A stretch of 64,000 bases of DNA. Origin: Thermogutta terrifontis (GTDB taxonomy: Bacteria > Planctomycetota > Planctomycetia > Pirellulales > Thermoguttaceae). The notes beneath the pieces were generated by a model, which had not been told where the DNA came from, made no database searches, and saw nothing but the letters and a program-made list of their open reading frames with translations. The stretch lies in assembly GCF_002277955.1 (NCBI RefSeq), contig NZ_CP018477.1, positions 2,377,206-2,441,205 of the forward strand, in the 5' to 3' direction. The translations under genes and the position numbers were made by a program. Of the stretch, positions 36,386 to 45,059 are shown one piece after another; position 1 is the stretch's first letter; the number at the start of each line of letters is the position of its first letter.

Positions 36386-37579
36386 TTATTCTGCGTTCGT
36401 TCTGCCGCCTATCCTAACCATTCTCGCGGAAGTGTAAAGCGTCTCCCCGAGAAGGGACTTCAATCGTATTTGCATCGAGGACGGGTTTCGATTGACGGTA
36501 ATAAGGAGATAATTGTGCTCGCTGGCGACGAACTCCGACGCCGGGTCGGGGTATCGGTCACCCTTTCCCTGAAGAGAGGTATTGAAATATGCCACTCCGT
36601 CTTTCAACGCACATTCGCCAAAGTGGCCAAACCCCGAGATGACGGCCGTGTTTTTCTGGAAGAGCCGCTCCCAAATGCCACCATACTGATTCCGCATAGC
36701 GGCGTTTTGCTCATTGTGGAGGGTGATCAGGAAAGGCATCGTGTTTTCCGTGACAATCTTCTTGTACCACTGAAATTGCTCAGAATCTGGCCCAAAATCG
36801 TGGCAGGACTGCCAGGTAGTGCCCCGGTCACTGATATGGTTGAGGTCCAGTCCCACCAGGCATAATCCGCTCTGGGGAAGGGTGAAGTGCCAGTACCAGC
36901 CGGCATCGGGCAGGGCGAAAACACGTCGGAACGCCCGTGCCTCGATGTCATACACAGGATTCTCCGGCGGCTTCCCCATACGTGGGCGGATTTCCCGGTC
37001 ATGGTTACCCAACACGGGCAGGATCGGCACCCGACGGAAAAGTTCTGGATACTGCCGAATCAGTCGAAGAAACGGTTCCACGCACTCCGTGCGGCCCTCC
37101 CCACACACCGAGTGAAGATTATCCACATGGTCCCCTGCCGTAAGGAGAAGATGAGGTTTGTCCGCCAGAATAGCACTTAGATCGGGGCGGCTCTGCCAGT
37201 TGGCTACTACTGCGATTCTCAAACCATCGGCAGGATAGCCCGGAAAAAACACCTCAGTCGTTGCCGATCCGCTGAGAATGCGAATCGAACAGGGACGGGT
37301 GGAATCGGAGAGCGGTATCTGCAGGCGATGCCATGTGGTGGGCTGAGAATCCTGAATTTCCCGCCAAACCGCGCCATCCTGGTAGGCCACACGGCTCGAT
37401 TCCGGATTATCCGTGATCCACGAGAGAGTCAATTCCTCCGGCAGCGGCCGTGTGTGGCCCATCCATACCGCCGTGACTTCGCACCAACCTTTTACGCCCG
37501 GGACGTTCGCCATCAGCATGCCCAGCGCGCTTGCTAAGATCGCTTTGAAAACGTGAACAACGGGACCGCGTGATTCCAT
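36386..37579 (-). CDS. exported metallophosphoesterase-like protein, probably degenerate
   Basis: 397 residues. A signal peptide lies in the first 30 residues. A fibronectin-like stretch (about 35-110) precedes the phosphoesterase fold. TAGDHVDNL corresponds to GDxxxD and LPVLGNHDRE to GNHD, but the first motif (DxH) is not seen: the aligned place reads IAVVANWQSRPD. The final motif is GFGHFGECAL in place of GHxH. Because two of the metal sites are altered, catalysis is doubtful. AAGGAGG lies eight nt before the ATG. It resembles purple-acid-type enzymes with an N-terminal FN3-like domain. It converges on the second sulfatase with a 61-bp gap. Confidence 0.75.
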   Translation of the reverse strand: MESRGPVVHVFKAILASALGMLMANVPGVKGWCEVTAVWMGHTRPLPEELTLSWITDNPESSRVAYQDGAVWREIQDSQPTTWHRLQIPLSDSTRPCSIRILSGSATTEVFFPGYPADGLRIAVVANWQSRPDLSAILADKPHLLLTAGDHVDNLHSVCGEGRTECVEPFLRLIRQYPELFRRVPILPVLGNHDREIRPRMGKPPENPVYDIEARAFRRVFALPDAGWYWHFTLPQSGLCLVGLDLNHISDRGTTWQSCHDFGPDSEQFQWYKKIVTENTMPFLITLHNEQNAAMRNQYGGIWERLFQKNTAVISGFGHFGECALKDGVAYFNTSLQGKGDRYPDPASEFVASEHNYLLITVNRNPSSMQIRLKSLLGETLYTSARMVRIGGRTNAE

Positions 37580-37869
37580 CCGATATTCCTCCTTCAGGGA
37601 TTGTGCCCGGAAACTTCTTCAGGACGTCAACATTGCTCGACGTGCTTCTCGATCAATGAAAACCGGTGCCGTGCAGCGCAGCGACACGGGAACGGGTCAT
37701 GTCCACGTTTCCTCGGCCGTCGGAAAGGCACGTAAACCTCGGTAAACCGTGTGCCGCAGTGAAATTTTACCTGGAGGGACTTGCCTGCGACGACCAGATA
37801 TTCAGTTTGGGCGATCCATTTCATTGTTCGCGCGTTACCTGCTTCATTCAGTCCAAATTTGGAGGTACT

Positions 37870-37887
37870 GGCAATTCATGAATTGCC
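37870..37887. repeat. 18-bp palindrome, second copy
   Basis: GGCAATTCATGAATTGCC, identical to the core of the palindrome at 30416-30439. The flanks differ (GGAGGTACT before, CATTCGAG after). Confidence 0.7.
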
Positions 37888-37960
37888 CATTCGAGACGCC
37901 GAACTTTTGGCGTTTGACCGGTCCTTAAAAATCGTGGAGGCGGCTCGAAAGGCAAACGCG

Positions 37961-37989
37961 TTGCCGGGGTTGCGGGTCCGTGATAGGAT
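37961..37989 (+). promoter_or_regulatory. candidate promoter for the small secreted protein
   Basis: TTGCCG (37961-37966), 17-bp spacer and TAGGAT (37984-37989), 49 nt upstream of the ATG. Confidence 0.4.
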
Positions 37990-38037
37990 AAAATCGCCTA
38001 CGGGCGAACCGTTTCCGAAGGCGGAGGAGCGGGAAGG

Positions 38038-38484
38038 ATGGACCGGCTTACAATGCACCGAAGAATCCGCGGATGGTGGGACAAACGTGTGGGGCTGCTG
38101 CTTGTGCTGGCTGTGATTTCGGCCAGCATCGCAGCTTCCCCCGTCGCGGCGCAACCGCCACCATGGATGCTTCCGCAGCGCGGGTGGCCACCGGCAGGTG
38201 GATTTGTCCAGCCCCCTGGTGGATTTAACTCCGGGATGCGCGGACGATTACAGAGCGGAGTTAGCAACTCTTGGACAGGAAACTCAACCAATACGGCGAA
38301 CGAGGGACAGGCACTGGTGGACCTGATTCATCGTCACGTCGCGCCGTCTCATTGGGCCCCTGCCGGGGGACCAGGAGCGGTGTATTACTGGCGGCCAGGC
38401 CATGCTCTCGTCGTACGGGCTAACGAAGAAGCCCATCAGGGAATTAGCGATCTTCTCAGGCAACTCAGGCAGGCTGGACAGTAA
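38038..38484 (+). CDS. small secreted protein with planctomycete-type C-terminal domain
   Basis: 148 residues. A signal peptide (GLLLVLAVISASIAASPVAA) leads to a proline/glycine-rich linker (PPPWMLPQRGWPPAGGFVQ) and a compact C-terminal domain (LVDLIHRHVAPSHWAPAGGPGAVYYW, then HALVVRANEEAHQGISDLLRQLRQ). This domain recurs in planctomycete secreted proteins and resembles secretin-N/STN-like folds, an inference from pattern memory. A possible alternative start five codons later (MHRRIRGWW) would keep the signal peptide. A clear intrinsic terminator follows the stop. Function unknown. Confidence 0.72.
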   Translation: MDRLTMHRRIRGWWDKRVGLLLVLAVISASIAASPVAAQPPPWMLPQRGWPPAGGFVQPPGGFNSGMRGRLQSGVSNSWTGNSTNTANEGQALVDLIHRHVAPSHWAPAGGPGAVYYWRPGHALVVRANEEAHQGISDLLRQLRQAGQ

Positions 38485-38502
38485 CCAACTGCGAGCGGCG
38501 GC

Positions 38503-38542
38503 CTTACTGCTTGGAAACGTCTGCCAGTAAGAATCATTTTTT
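38503..38542 (+). terminator. intrinsic terminator
   Basis: A 7-bp stem (CTTACTG 38503-38509 with CAGTAAG 38525-38531), loop of 15, then TTTTTT at 38537-38542. It ends the preceding rightward gene. Confidence 0.6.
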
Positions 38543-38580
38543 GCCGGGAGCACCGGGGCCAGCGGCTTAAGTCTTGGGCC

Positions 38581-40329
38581 TCATGGAAAGACTTTACGGC
38601 CACCCACCCAGGTTTCCAGAACCTCAGTGTCAGCGATAGCGTCGACCGGACAGGTCAGGATATCGCGGTCAATGATGATGAAGTCTGCATACTTCCCTGG
38701 TTCCAGGCTGCCTTTTAACTTCTCTTCGAAAGTCAGATAAGCGTTGTTGATGGTATACAGTTTAATTGCTTCCTCACGCGTGATGATCTCTTCGGGATGC
38801 AATGGCGCATCACTCCCCCGAGGCCGGCGCGTGAGCACCGTCCACATGCCGAGCCAGGGATCATAAATGTTGATCGAGCGACGCCGTCCGATCTTCTGCA
38901 TATGATCTGAACCGCCACCCACGATCACACCCTGCTGGGCAAGAGTCCGGTAAGGTTGGAAATACCTGAGGCGTTGGAGGCCGAAATGTGCAACAAGGGT
39001 CGCCCCATCATGGTACAACCAAGCGGGTTGCAGATCCGCGACAATTCCACACTGGGCCATCAGGGCGATGGCCTCGGGGCTCATGAAATTCGCGTGGGAT
39101 ATGCAGGGTCGCAGCTCGCGCACGGGAAAGTCGCGGTTCACCCGCGCATAGGCCTCGGCAAGGGCGAGCACGGCGCCATCCCCAACGGCATGAGCGGTTG
39201 GCTGGAGTCCTTTGGCAAGTGCCAGCTTCACGATTTGGTAAAGTTTTTCTGGTTCCACGAATAAAACGCCGCGATAGTCAGGGTCGGTGATCCCATAAAT
39301 CTGACTTACTCCCCACGGCTCCCGCATGTAGGCACTTCCGGTGAGCATTCCCCCATCAAGGAAGAACTTCAGACCGCGGACCCAGATCCACGGATTATAC
39401 TGATGAAGCGGATGAGCCACCGCCCGATCGATGGCGGCTTCGATTTTCTCGATCGGGGCTTGCGCATCGACATAGTAGGTGATGAAGATGCGGCAGGTCA
39501 ACTGTTTTTGATCCAGGAGTGCCTTGTAACGCGCAATAGTGCGGTCATTCCCGCTCCGGTCCACGATACTGGTCAGGCCTACCTCGTTGTACGCCCGGAG
39601 TAACTTACGGAGCGCCTCGCGTGATTCTTCCTCACTGGGGGATTTGGCGGACGATGTGACCTTGACCAGTCGGGTGCAGCTCCGCAGGATCCCGGTAGGC
39701 TCACCAGTCACAGGGTCTTTTTCGACAAATCCCGGCTGACCGTCAGTGATCTGAAAATTTCGATCAATTCCGCCGAGTTTCAACGCCAGAGAATTCAGCG
39801 CTGCATCCGGGCCGGTTCGGAACATCACTGGGTGCTCCGGCGCTGCTTCATCCAGTTCCTTGCGTGTGGGAAATCGCCGCTCTTTCAAACGTGTCACAAA
39901 AACCTGCTGGATAACGATCCATTCTCCCTTGGGCAACACGGCAGCGCGAGCACGAATATAGGCGAGTACGTCCGCGATACTCTCCATGGAGGGTACTTCG
40001 TGATCGAACTCGTACACCGCGGCGGAAGGTGGATGGGAGTGAGAATCGATGAGGCCGGGCAGAACCATCCGGCCTTGGAGATCAACGACTTGGGTGCTCG
40101 GACCTGCGAGCTTCATGATTTCCTCGTTGGGCCCGACCGCCACTATCCGGTCGCCGCTGACTGCCATCGCCTCCATGATCCGGAAATGCTCATCCACAGT
40201 GACAATTTTCGCGTTGTGGAAGATCCAGTCCGGCTGTCCCTCGCCCAAAGCGAATGGACATGCGAAGACCCACGCGATGGACAAACTCGCGATAAGTGTT
40301 CCCGCGGCAGACGAGCGATACCCATTCAT
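38581..40329 (-). CDS. exported amidohydrolase (YtcJ-like, amidohydrolase 3)
   Basis: 582 residues. A signal peptide (SSAAGTLIASLSIAWVFACPFAL) precedes the TIM-barrel metal-hydrolase fold: VVDLQGRMVLPGLIDSHSHP (HxH metal ligands), then AHAVGDGAVLALAEAY, CISHANFMSPEAIAL and GGGSDHMQ (late Asp). The C-terminal barrel strap ends with YADFIIIDRDILTCP. Relatives hydrolyse amides or N-acyl bonds, or act as cyclic-amide hydrolases; the substrate is unknown. The ATG at 40329 has GGAGG six nt upstream, while an ATG two codons earlier is too close to that site. It is convergent with the small secreted-protein gene. Confidence 0.88.
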   Translation of the reverse strand: MNGYRSSAAGTLIASLSIAWVFACPFALGEGQPDWIFHNAKIVTVDEHFRIMEAMAVSGDRIVAVGPNEEIMKLAGPSTQVVDLQGRMVLPGLIDSHSHPPSAAVYEFDHEVPSMESIADVLAYIRARAAVLPKGEWIVIQQVFVTRLKERRFPTRKELDEAAPEHPVMFRTGPDAALNSLALKLGGIDRNFQITDGQPGFVEKDPVTGEPTGILRSCTRLVKVTSSAKSPSEEESREALRKLLRAYNEVGLTSIVDRSGNDRTIARYKALLDQKQLTCRIFITYYVDAQAPIEKIEAAIDRAVAHPLHQYNPWIWVRGLKFFLDGGMLTGSAYMREPWGVSQIYGITDPDYRGVLFVEPEKLYQIVKLALAKGLQPTAHAVGDGAVLALAEAYARVNRDFPVRELRPCISHANFMSPEAIALMAQCGIVADLQPAWLYHDGATLVAHFGLQRLRYFQPYRTLAQQGVIVGGGSDHMQKIGRRRSINIYDPWLGMWTVLTRRPRGSDAPLHPEEIITREEAIKLYTINNAYLTFEEKLKGSLEPGKYADFIIIDRDILTCPVDAIADTEVLETWVGGRKVFP

Positions 40330-40623
40330 GGCCATCCTCCAGGTTTTGGTGCCCACGGCGGATGTTTTTCGAACGTGCAGGTGCAACCGTTATCCGCGAA
40401 TTTTATACAACCTGGATAGCCCATTATCAACAGGTTGCCGCCAAGGGTGCCCTATCTGAATTCCAAGGAGAGGCCGTTTCATGGCATGCTGGCTCACCAG
40501 TGCGTCAGCCTCATCCAGAACATATGGCAAACGGCATCCCGTCAATAGGAAACGAGAAGAAGCGCGAAACTCGAGAATCGCCGACGCGCTGCGTGGTGAA
40601 TCTTGCGGCAACAGCAGTCACGC

Positions 40624-43600
40624 TCAATTCACCTGCCAGCCGCTACCAATCTCCAAGTTCATTTGAATGGGCTCAGTGAGTTGCGCCTGATCGCTGCTGT
40701 CAGTAGTAGGCTGGAGCTTGGCAACCTCAAAACCCACAGCTCGGAAGAGCCACCGCATTTCCTCTCCGCTAACCACGAAGCGGTCCAGGACATCCCCGCT
40801 GATAGCCACCAGGTCATCGCCACCCGTCGGCCAGACTTTAAGCGTATCGCGACTGGTACCGGCTGTATTCGCTTCCGCATACACGTGATCGAAGGCCCGC
40901 ACGGTAATCCGGTATCGTGCCCCCGCGGTAACCTGGTCAAAGATCTCATGCTTGTGGCTCTTAACGTGGAATTCGTCTTTGAAGATGGAATCCACCAGGT
41001 CCGCTCTATCGTATCCCTGCGAAGCGAAGGCTGTGACGGTTCGAAAGTTGTGGGCCGTCACGTCGTACCCGGGCCCTGCCATGCGGCTAAGGCCGTAGCC
41101 GCCGAGGAACACGTCGTCACCCGGAGAGTCGAAGAACACCGCTCGATCATTATCGCCGGTCGCGAAGGCATGAACCACTTCAACCAGTTTGACCCGGTGG
41201 TACACCCCGGGACCGATCATCTTCACGTGCCTGTATTGCGGCTCAGATTTGAGGCTCACGGAGAGATCGACCAGACCGTGTTCCGACGAGTCGTACAGGT
41301 ATGCTGTGTCCTGGCCACCACCGGTTGCGTAAACGTGAGCTTCCTCGAACCCCACGATCTGATCCACGCTGACTGGAATGGGGCCTGGAATGACTGCTTT
41401 CAAGGAGCCCGGACGGAGATGAAATATATCATCACCAGGACCATCGTAGACCACGACGATGTCGACACCAGATCCAAGGCCGCCTTGCACCGTGAGGGAA
41501 TCGGGCGTCTCCGACAATCCATAGGAAACGCCATTGATCACCACCTGAGGTGAGGTCCCCGGCCGCAGAACCAAAAAATCATCGTGCTCAGTACCGAAAA
41601 CCGATACCAAAGCCCCCGACTCCCCTAGGAATTGGACGGCTAAAAGATTTACAAATCGGAGGGAAAAACTCGTGTCGCTGCCCGACGCGATCACGTAATA
41701 GAGTCGCCCTCCCTCGGCGAATTCATAATCCAGTCTGGTCTGGTTGTCTGCGAATTGGGACTGTGCCAGGAGCGTCGCCTCCGGATTCTCAAAGGGGTTA
41801 TCGTCATAAAGCTGAAGCGTTATCGACCCCGGGACGTCGAGACTCTCTCCTATGACCGTCAAAATCCCATTCCGTGTGGGAGACACCTGAAACACGAGGT
41901 CCGTCGGTTCCAAGGTCACTAAATCCGAGATTGTCAAATCGTCAACGGTGCCCAAGTCGCGGACGGAATAACGACCAGGCAGGAGGTTATGGAGGATCGT
42001 GATGCTGTTGGAAACCTGATTGAGGACCACGAGGTCGAGGCGACCGTTGCGATCGACGTCCACAGCGACGAGGGCTTCGGGGCTATCTCCCGCTGTGAAA
42101 CGCACTTCAGGAAGAAAGGTCCCGTCCCCGTTGCCGAAAAGAATCGCGACGTCGTTTGACCCGCTATTCGTCGTGGCGATGTCCAGGCGGCCGTCGCCAT
42201 CAAAGTCGGCCACTGTCAAGTGCGAGACAAAGTTTCCCACAGAGTACCGGCTTTCGGTCCCAAATGTCCCGTCACCATTGCCCAGACGGACGGACACCGA
42301 ATGATTCTGTCGATTGCCCGTAGCGATATCCACAAACCCGTCGCCATTAAAATCCCCTGCTGCTACCGAACGCGATCCGTCGCCCATCGTGTAGCGCAGC
42401 TCGGTTTGGAAAGTGCCGTCGCCATTGCCAAGAAGGATCGATACGTCGTCACTGTCCCAATTGGCGGAAATCAGATCCATCCGGCCGTCACCATTGAAAT
42501 CGCTTACCGCCAAAGAAAACGGGTTGCTTCCCACGGTAAAGCGGCCTCGCGCTTGGAAGGTGTTATCACCCAGTCCCAGAAGGATAGAGACGTCGTTGCT
42601 CCCCTGGTTGCAGACTGCCAGGTCAAGATGCCCATCGCCATTGAAGTCAGCAGCGACAACATCCGATGGGCCCTGCCCGACAGCAAATCGGGAATCGGAA
42701 ACGAACTGACCGCCACCAATGTTCTGGAACACGGCCACTTCCCCGTTGAAACGGTCAACTGCGACAAAGTCGGCGTGACCATCTCCGTTGAAATCGGCGG
42801 CGGCAACAGCCCCCATGTACGGGCCGATTGGATATCGCCCCATTTCTACAAAGTTGCCAGTGCGATCGTTGAGAAAAATGGAAACGTACCCGCCCGACCA
42901 GTTGGCCACCAGCAAATCAGGCCAACCGTCATTGTTGAGATCGGCCGGACGAACTCGCGACGGACTGAGTCCTGCTGGGTGCGACTGCCGGGATGGGAAC
43001 ACCCCAGTTCCATCACCGAAGATAATGGAAACGTCATAGGTGTTTACTGTCACCACGTCGAGGTGTCCGTCGCTGTTGACATCGCCGACGATGCCCGCAG
43101 CGCTTCCCGAGGATGCCGAGGGGCCAGGTGGAATATGCGTCTCGAAGGATCCGTCACCGTGTCCCGTCAGCGAGAGAATGGTACCTTCAGCATCAACGAG
43201 TGCTAGGTCTATTCGTGTGTCCGTGTTAAAGTCCCCGGCCAGCAAGTACTGGAGGGTTCTGTCTAGGCTCTGGAGGGACAGAACATCAAAGTTACCGTCG
43301 CCCTCGCCGAGCGCGACAAGGAAATACGGGGAGCCCCTCTCGCAGGCTGCGATATCGACGAGACCATCACCATCAAAGTCAGCCACAGCGATGGAATCCG
43401 TGCGGATGGGCACCAGTGTACTGACTAATTGAAATGCCTCGTCTTCCTCGAAGAGGTACACATCAATGCTGCCCAGATTCCCAACCAGCAAGTCCGGATG
43501 CCCATCGCGGTTGACATCTGCGACCGTGAGGGCACGGGGCGAAATGCCGGCCGGTGATTCGAACAAGACCTCGAAACTGCCATCCCCTTGATAGCTGAAA

Positions 43601-44178
43601 ATGGCCAAGCTGTTGCCGCCGTCGCTGACGAGGATCGCCGCAATATCAGGATTTCCGTCGCCATCAAAATCACCAACTGCGAGGTCGCGGGGAGACGAGG
43701 GCAGAGACCACAAAATTCCATCTCCAAGATTTCCCCCACCAGACCCAAAAAACAGCGACAGCGAGTTGTCACCGGAATTTGAAACAACGACGTCCAGATG
43801 ACCGTCGCCATCAAAATCCGCCATTTCGATATCGCTGGGAAGATCCCCTACGGGATACTGGGTTACGGTAAAACGTCCATCCCCCTCCCCGAAAAACACG
43901 CTGACCGCGTCTGCCAGGCGGTTGGCGGTCACCAGATCTGGGTTCCCGTCTTCGTTGAGGTCGCCCATCACGACCGAGGCCGGCTCGACATTTCCGAGAT
44001 GGAGTTTTAACCCGGGGAAGATGCTCGGTAGACTGGCATCCAGGAGCCAGCGTTCTTCGAGTACTTCCAAGCTAGGCCTTCTACGCCGCGTAAAGGATTT
44101 CTTTTTTACGCATCTTCTCCTTTTTTGTGTCCAACGATGCTCTGACAGCTCTCGCATCTGTCTCTCTCGGCCGGCCAC
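40624..44178 (-). CDS. giant FG-GAP/VCBS repeat protein with planctomycete N-terminal motif
   Basis: 1184 residues. The N-terminus is basic and then carries RRRRPSLEVLEERWLLDAS, matching the LEPR-XLL motif of planctomycete surface proteins; no ordinary signal peptide is seen. From about residue 65 to 735 there are 14 FG-GAP/VCBS repeats with calcium-binding cores (DFNGDGHLDL, DFDGDGRLDI and similar), enough for two seven-bladed propellers. The remaining C-terminal part, about 450 residues, has repetitive Asp-rich segments (VVYDGPGDDIFHL). GTG start at 44178 with GGAGG six nt upstream. Two palindromes lie just upstream. Extracellular; probably adhesion or surface-associated. Confidence 0.9.
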   Translation of the reverse strand: MAGRERQMRELSEHRWTQKRRRCVKKKSFTRRRRPSLEVLEERWLLDASLPSIFPGLKLHLGNVEPASVVMGDLNEDGNPDLVTANRLADAVSVFFGEGDGRFTVTQYPVGDLPSDIEMADFDGDGHLDVVVSNSGDNSLSLFFGSGGGNLGDGILWSLPSSPRDLAVGDFDGDGNPDIAAILVSDGGNSLAIFSYQGDGSFEVLFESPAGISPRALTVADVNRDGHPDLLVGNLGSIDVYLFEEDEAFQLVSTLVPIRTDSIAVADFDGDGLVDIAACERGSPYFLVALGEGDGNFDVLSLQSLDRTLQYLLAGDFNTDTRIDLALVDAEGTILSLTGHGDGSFETHIPPGPSASSGSAAGIVGDVNSDGHLDVVTVNTYDVSIIFGDGTGVFPSRQSHPAGLSPSRVRPADLNNDGWPDLLVANWSGGYVSIFLNDRTGNFVEMGRYPIGPYMGAVAAADFNGDGHADFVAVDRFNGEVAVFQNIGGGQFVSDSRFAVGQGPSDVVAADFNGDGHLDLAVCNQGSNDVSILLGLGDNTFQARGRFTVGSNPFSLAVSDFNGDGRMDLISANWDSDDVSILLGNGDGTFQTELRYTMGDGSRSVAAGDFNGDGFVDIATGNRQNHSVSVRLGNGDGTFGTESRYSVGNFVSHLTVADFDGDGRLDIATTNSGSNDVAILFGNGDGTFLPEVRFTAGDSPEALVAVDVDRNGRLDLVVLNQVSNSITILHNLLPGRYSVRDLGTVDDLTISDLVTLEPTDLVFQVSPTRNGILTVIGESLDVPGSITLQLYDDNPFENPEATLLAQSQFADNQTRLDYEFAEGGRLYYVIASGSDTSFSLRFVNLLAVQFLGESGALVSVFGTEHDDFLVLRPGTSPQVVINGVSYGLSETPDSLTVQGGLGSGVDIVVVYDGPGDDIFHLRPGSLKAVIPGPIPVSVDQIVGFEEAHVYATGGGQDTAYLYDSSEHGLVDLSVSLKSEPQYRHVKMIGPGVYHRVKLVEVVHAFATGDNDRAVFFDSPGDDVFLGGYGLSRMAGPGYDVTAHNFRTVTAFASQGYDRADLVDSIFKDEFHVKSHKHEIFDQVTAGARYRITVRAFDHVYAEANTAGTSRDTLKVWPTGGDDLVAISGDVLDRFVVSGEEMRWLFRAVGFEVAKLQPTTDSSDQAQLTEPIQMNLEIGSGWQVN

Positions 44179-44229
44179 GATCCACCTCCCGAAACGAAAA
44201 TTTTCCCAACTTTTTTAACATGCCTGATT

Positions 44230-44241
44230 GAGACGCGTCTC
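44230..44241. promoter_or_regulatory. perfect 12-bp palindrome, possible operator
   Basis: GAGACGCGTCTC, about 52 bp upstream of the GTG of the FG-GAP gene on its minus strand. Perfect inverted symmetry; its role is inferred from position. Confidence 0.35.
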
Positions 44242-44266
44242 TATCATGGAATGGCCTGTGCCAATT

Positions 44267-44287
44267 GTGTTCAGAATTGCTGAACAC
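44267..44287. promoter_or_regulatory. inverted repeat, possible operator
   Basis: GTGTTCAG and CTGAACAC around a 5-bp loop, 89 bp upstream of the FG-GAP gene start. It could be a binding site or a small hairpin; there is no T-run on either side close enough for a strong terminator. Confidence 0.35.
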
Positions 44288-45059
44288 GCCGCCCAATATG
44301 TCTTTTTGATTTCTTTTATAGGCTTAAAAATCTCTGTCGCCATTTCCTGGGTTGTCGTCTGCCACGACTTCGTGTAAACCCAGCTCGCTCGGCTGCGGAT
44401 GTACGCAATCTGGAAACCTGGCCGGTAACCGCGTTCACCTTGATCGAGGACAGTCCACGGTGGAGTGTACCTTTGCAATCTGGGTCGCAACCTCTGATCA
44501 CGAACTGGTCATTTTGCCGATACAATGCCATCTTTATTCTAATCGGGCCAAATATTGCTGTAAAACGTTGCCCACCACAGAGTTCTGCACGACCGGCCAA
44601 TACAAAAAACAGTCGGTCCTTTAGGCATCACACAGGTATGGAGTCCGCAACTCGGGCGGCACCATGGCATTCATCCTGCCCATCCCTGGTGACGACCAGC
44701 ACCCTTAACGCCGGAATCGCGACCGACCTGTTGCGATGCGAACTGAACCGGTAAGCAGCCTTCAAAAAAGTCTGGTTTTAACTATCACCGCTTTCGTGGG
44801 CTGTTTGTAGAGAGTTTAAACAGGCGGAATTCGCGATCTTAATTATTGGCGTCGATGGGGGCGACACTCAAACTAACGGTCGCCGATGGATGGTTTAGCA
44901 TTGGTTTCTCGAACGCCAGTCCGTTAGTTCTTTTCTTCGCTACGAGAGTTGTTAAAATATCGGGTGGACCATTGTTATCGGGCGGTCCGCCCCAGCGTAT
45001 CTCCTGAAAAGGAGGAAGTACAAGGGTCAATTTGAGGTCCGTTTTCGCGGGGTAACGTT

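Larger units (their letters stand above)
37580..38037. other. 458-bp intergenic region
   Basis: Between the leftward phosphoesterase-like gene and the small secreted-protein gene. It contains the second copy of the palindrome (37870-37887) and a promoter-like pair (37961-37989). Short overlapping frames here are not convincing genes. Confidence 0.5.
44179..45059. other. 881-bp region without a recognised gene
   Basis: Separates the leftward FG-GAP gene from the rightward five-gene cluster. It holds GAGACGCGTCTC at 44230-44241 and a GTGTTCAG inverted repeat at 44267-44287. A TAAAAT at 44953-44958 may be a -10 for the cluster, with a weak -35. A strong Shine-Dalgarno-like AAGGAGGA lies in a short hairpin (CTCCT-GAAA-AGGAG, 45001-45014), too far from the annotated start to serve it. 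The remaining short frames are not convincing. Confidence 0.4.

Noticed and set aside
42220-43206. Long plus frames inside the FG-GAP gene
   Set aside because: Reading of the repetitive calcium-binding codons on the other strand; not genes.
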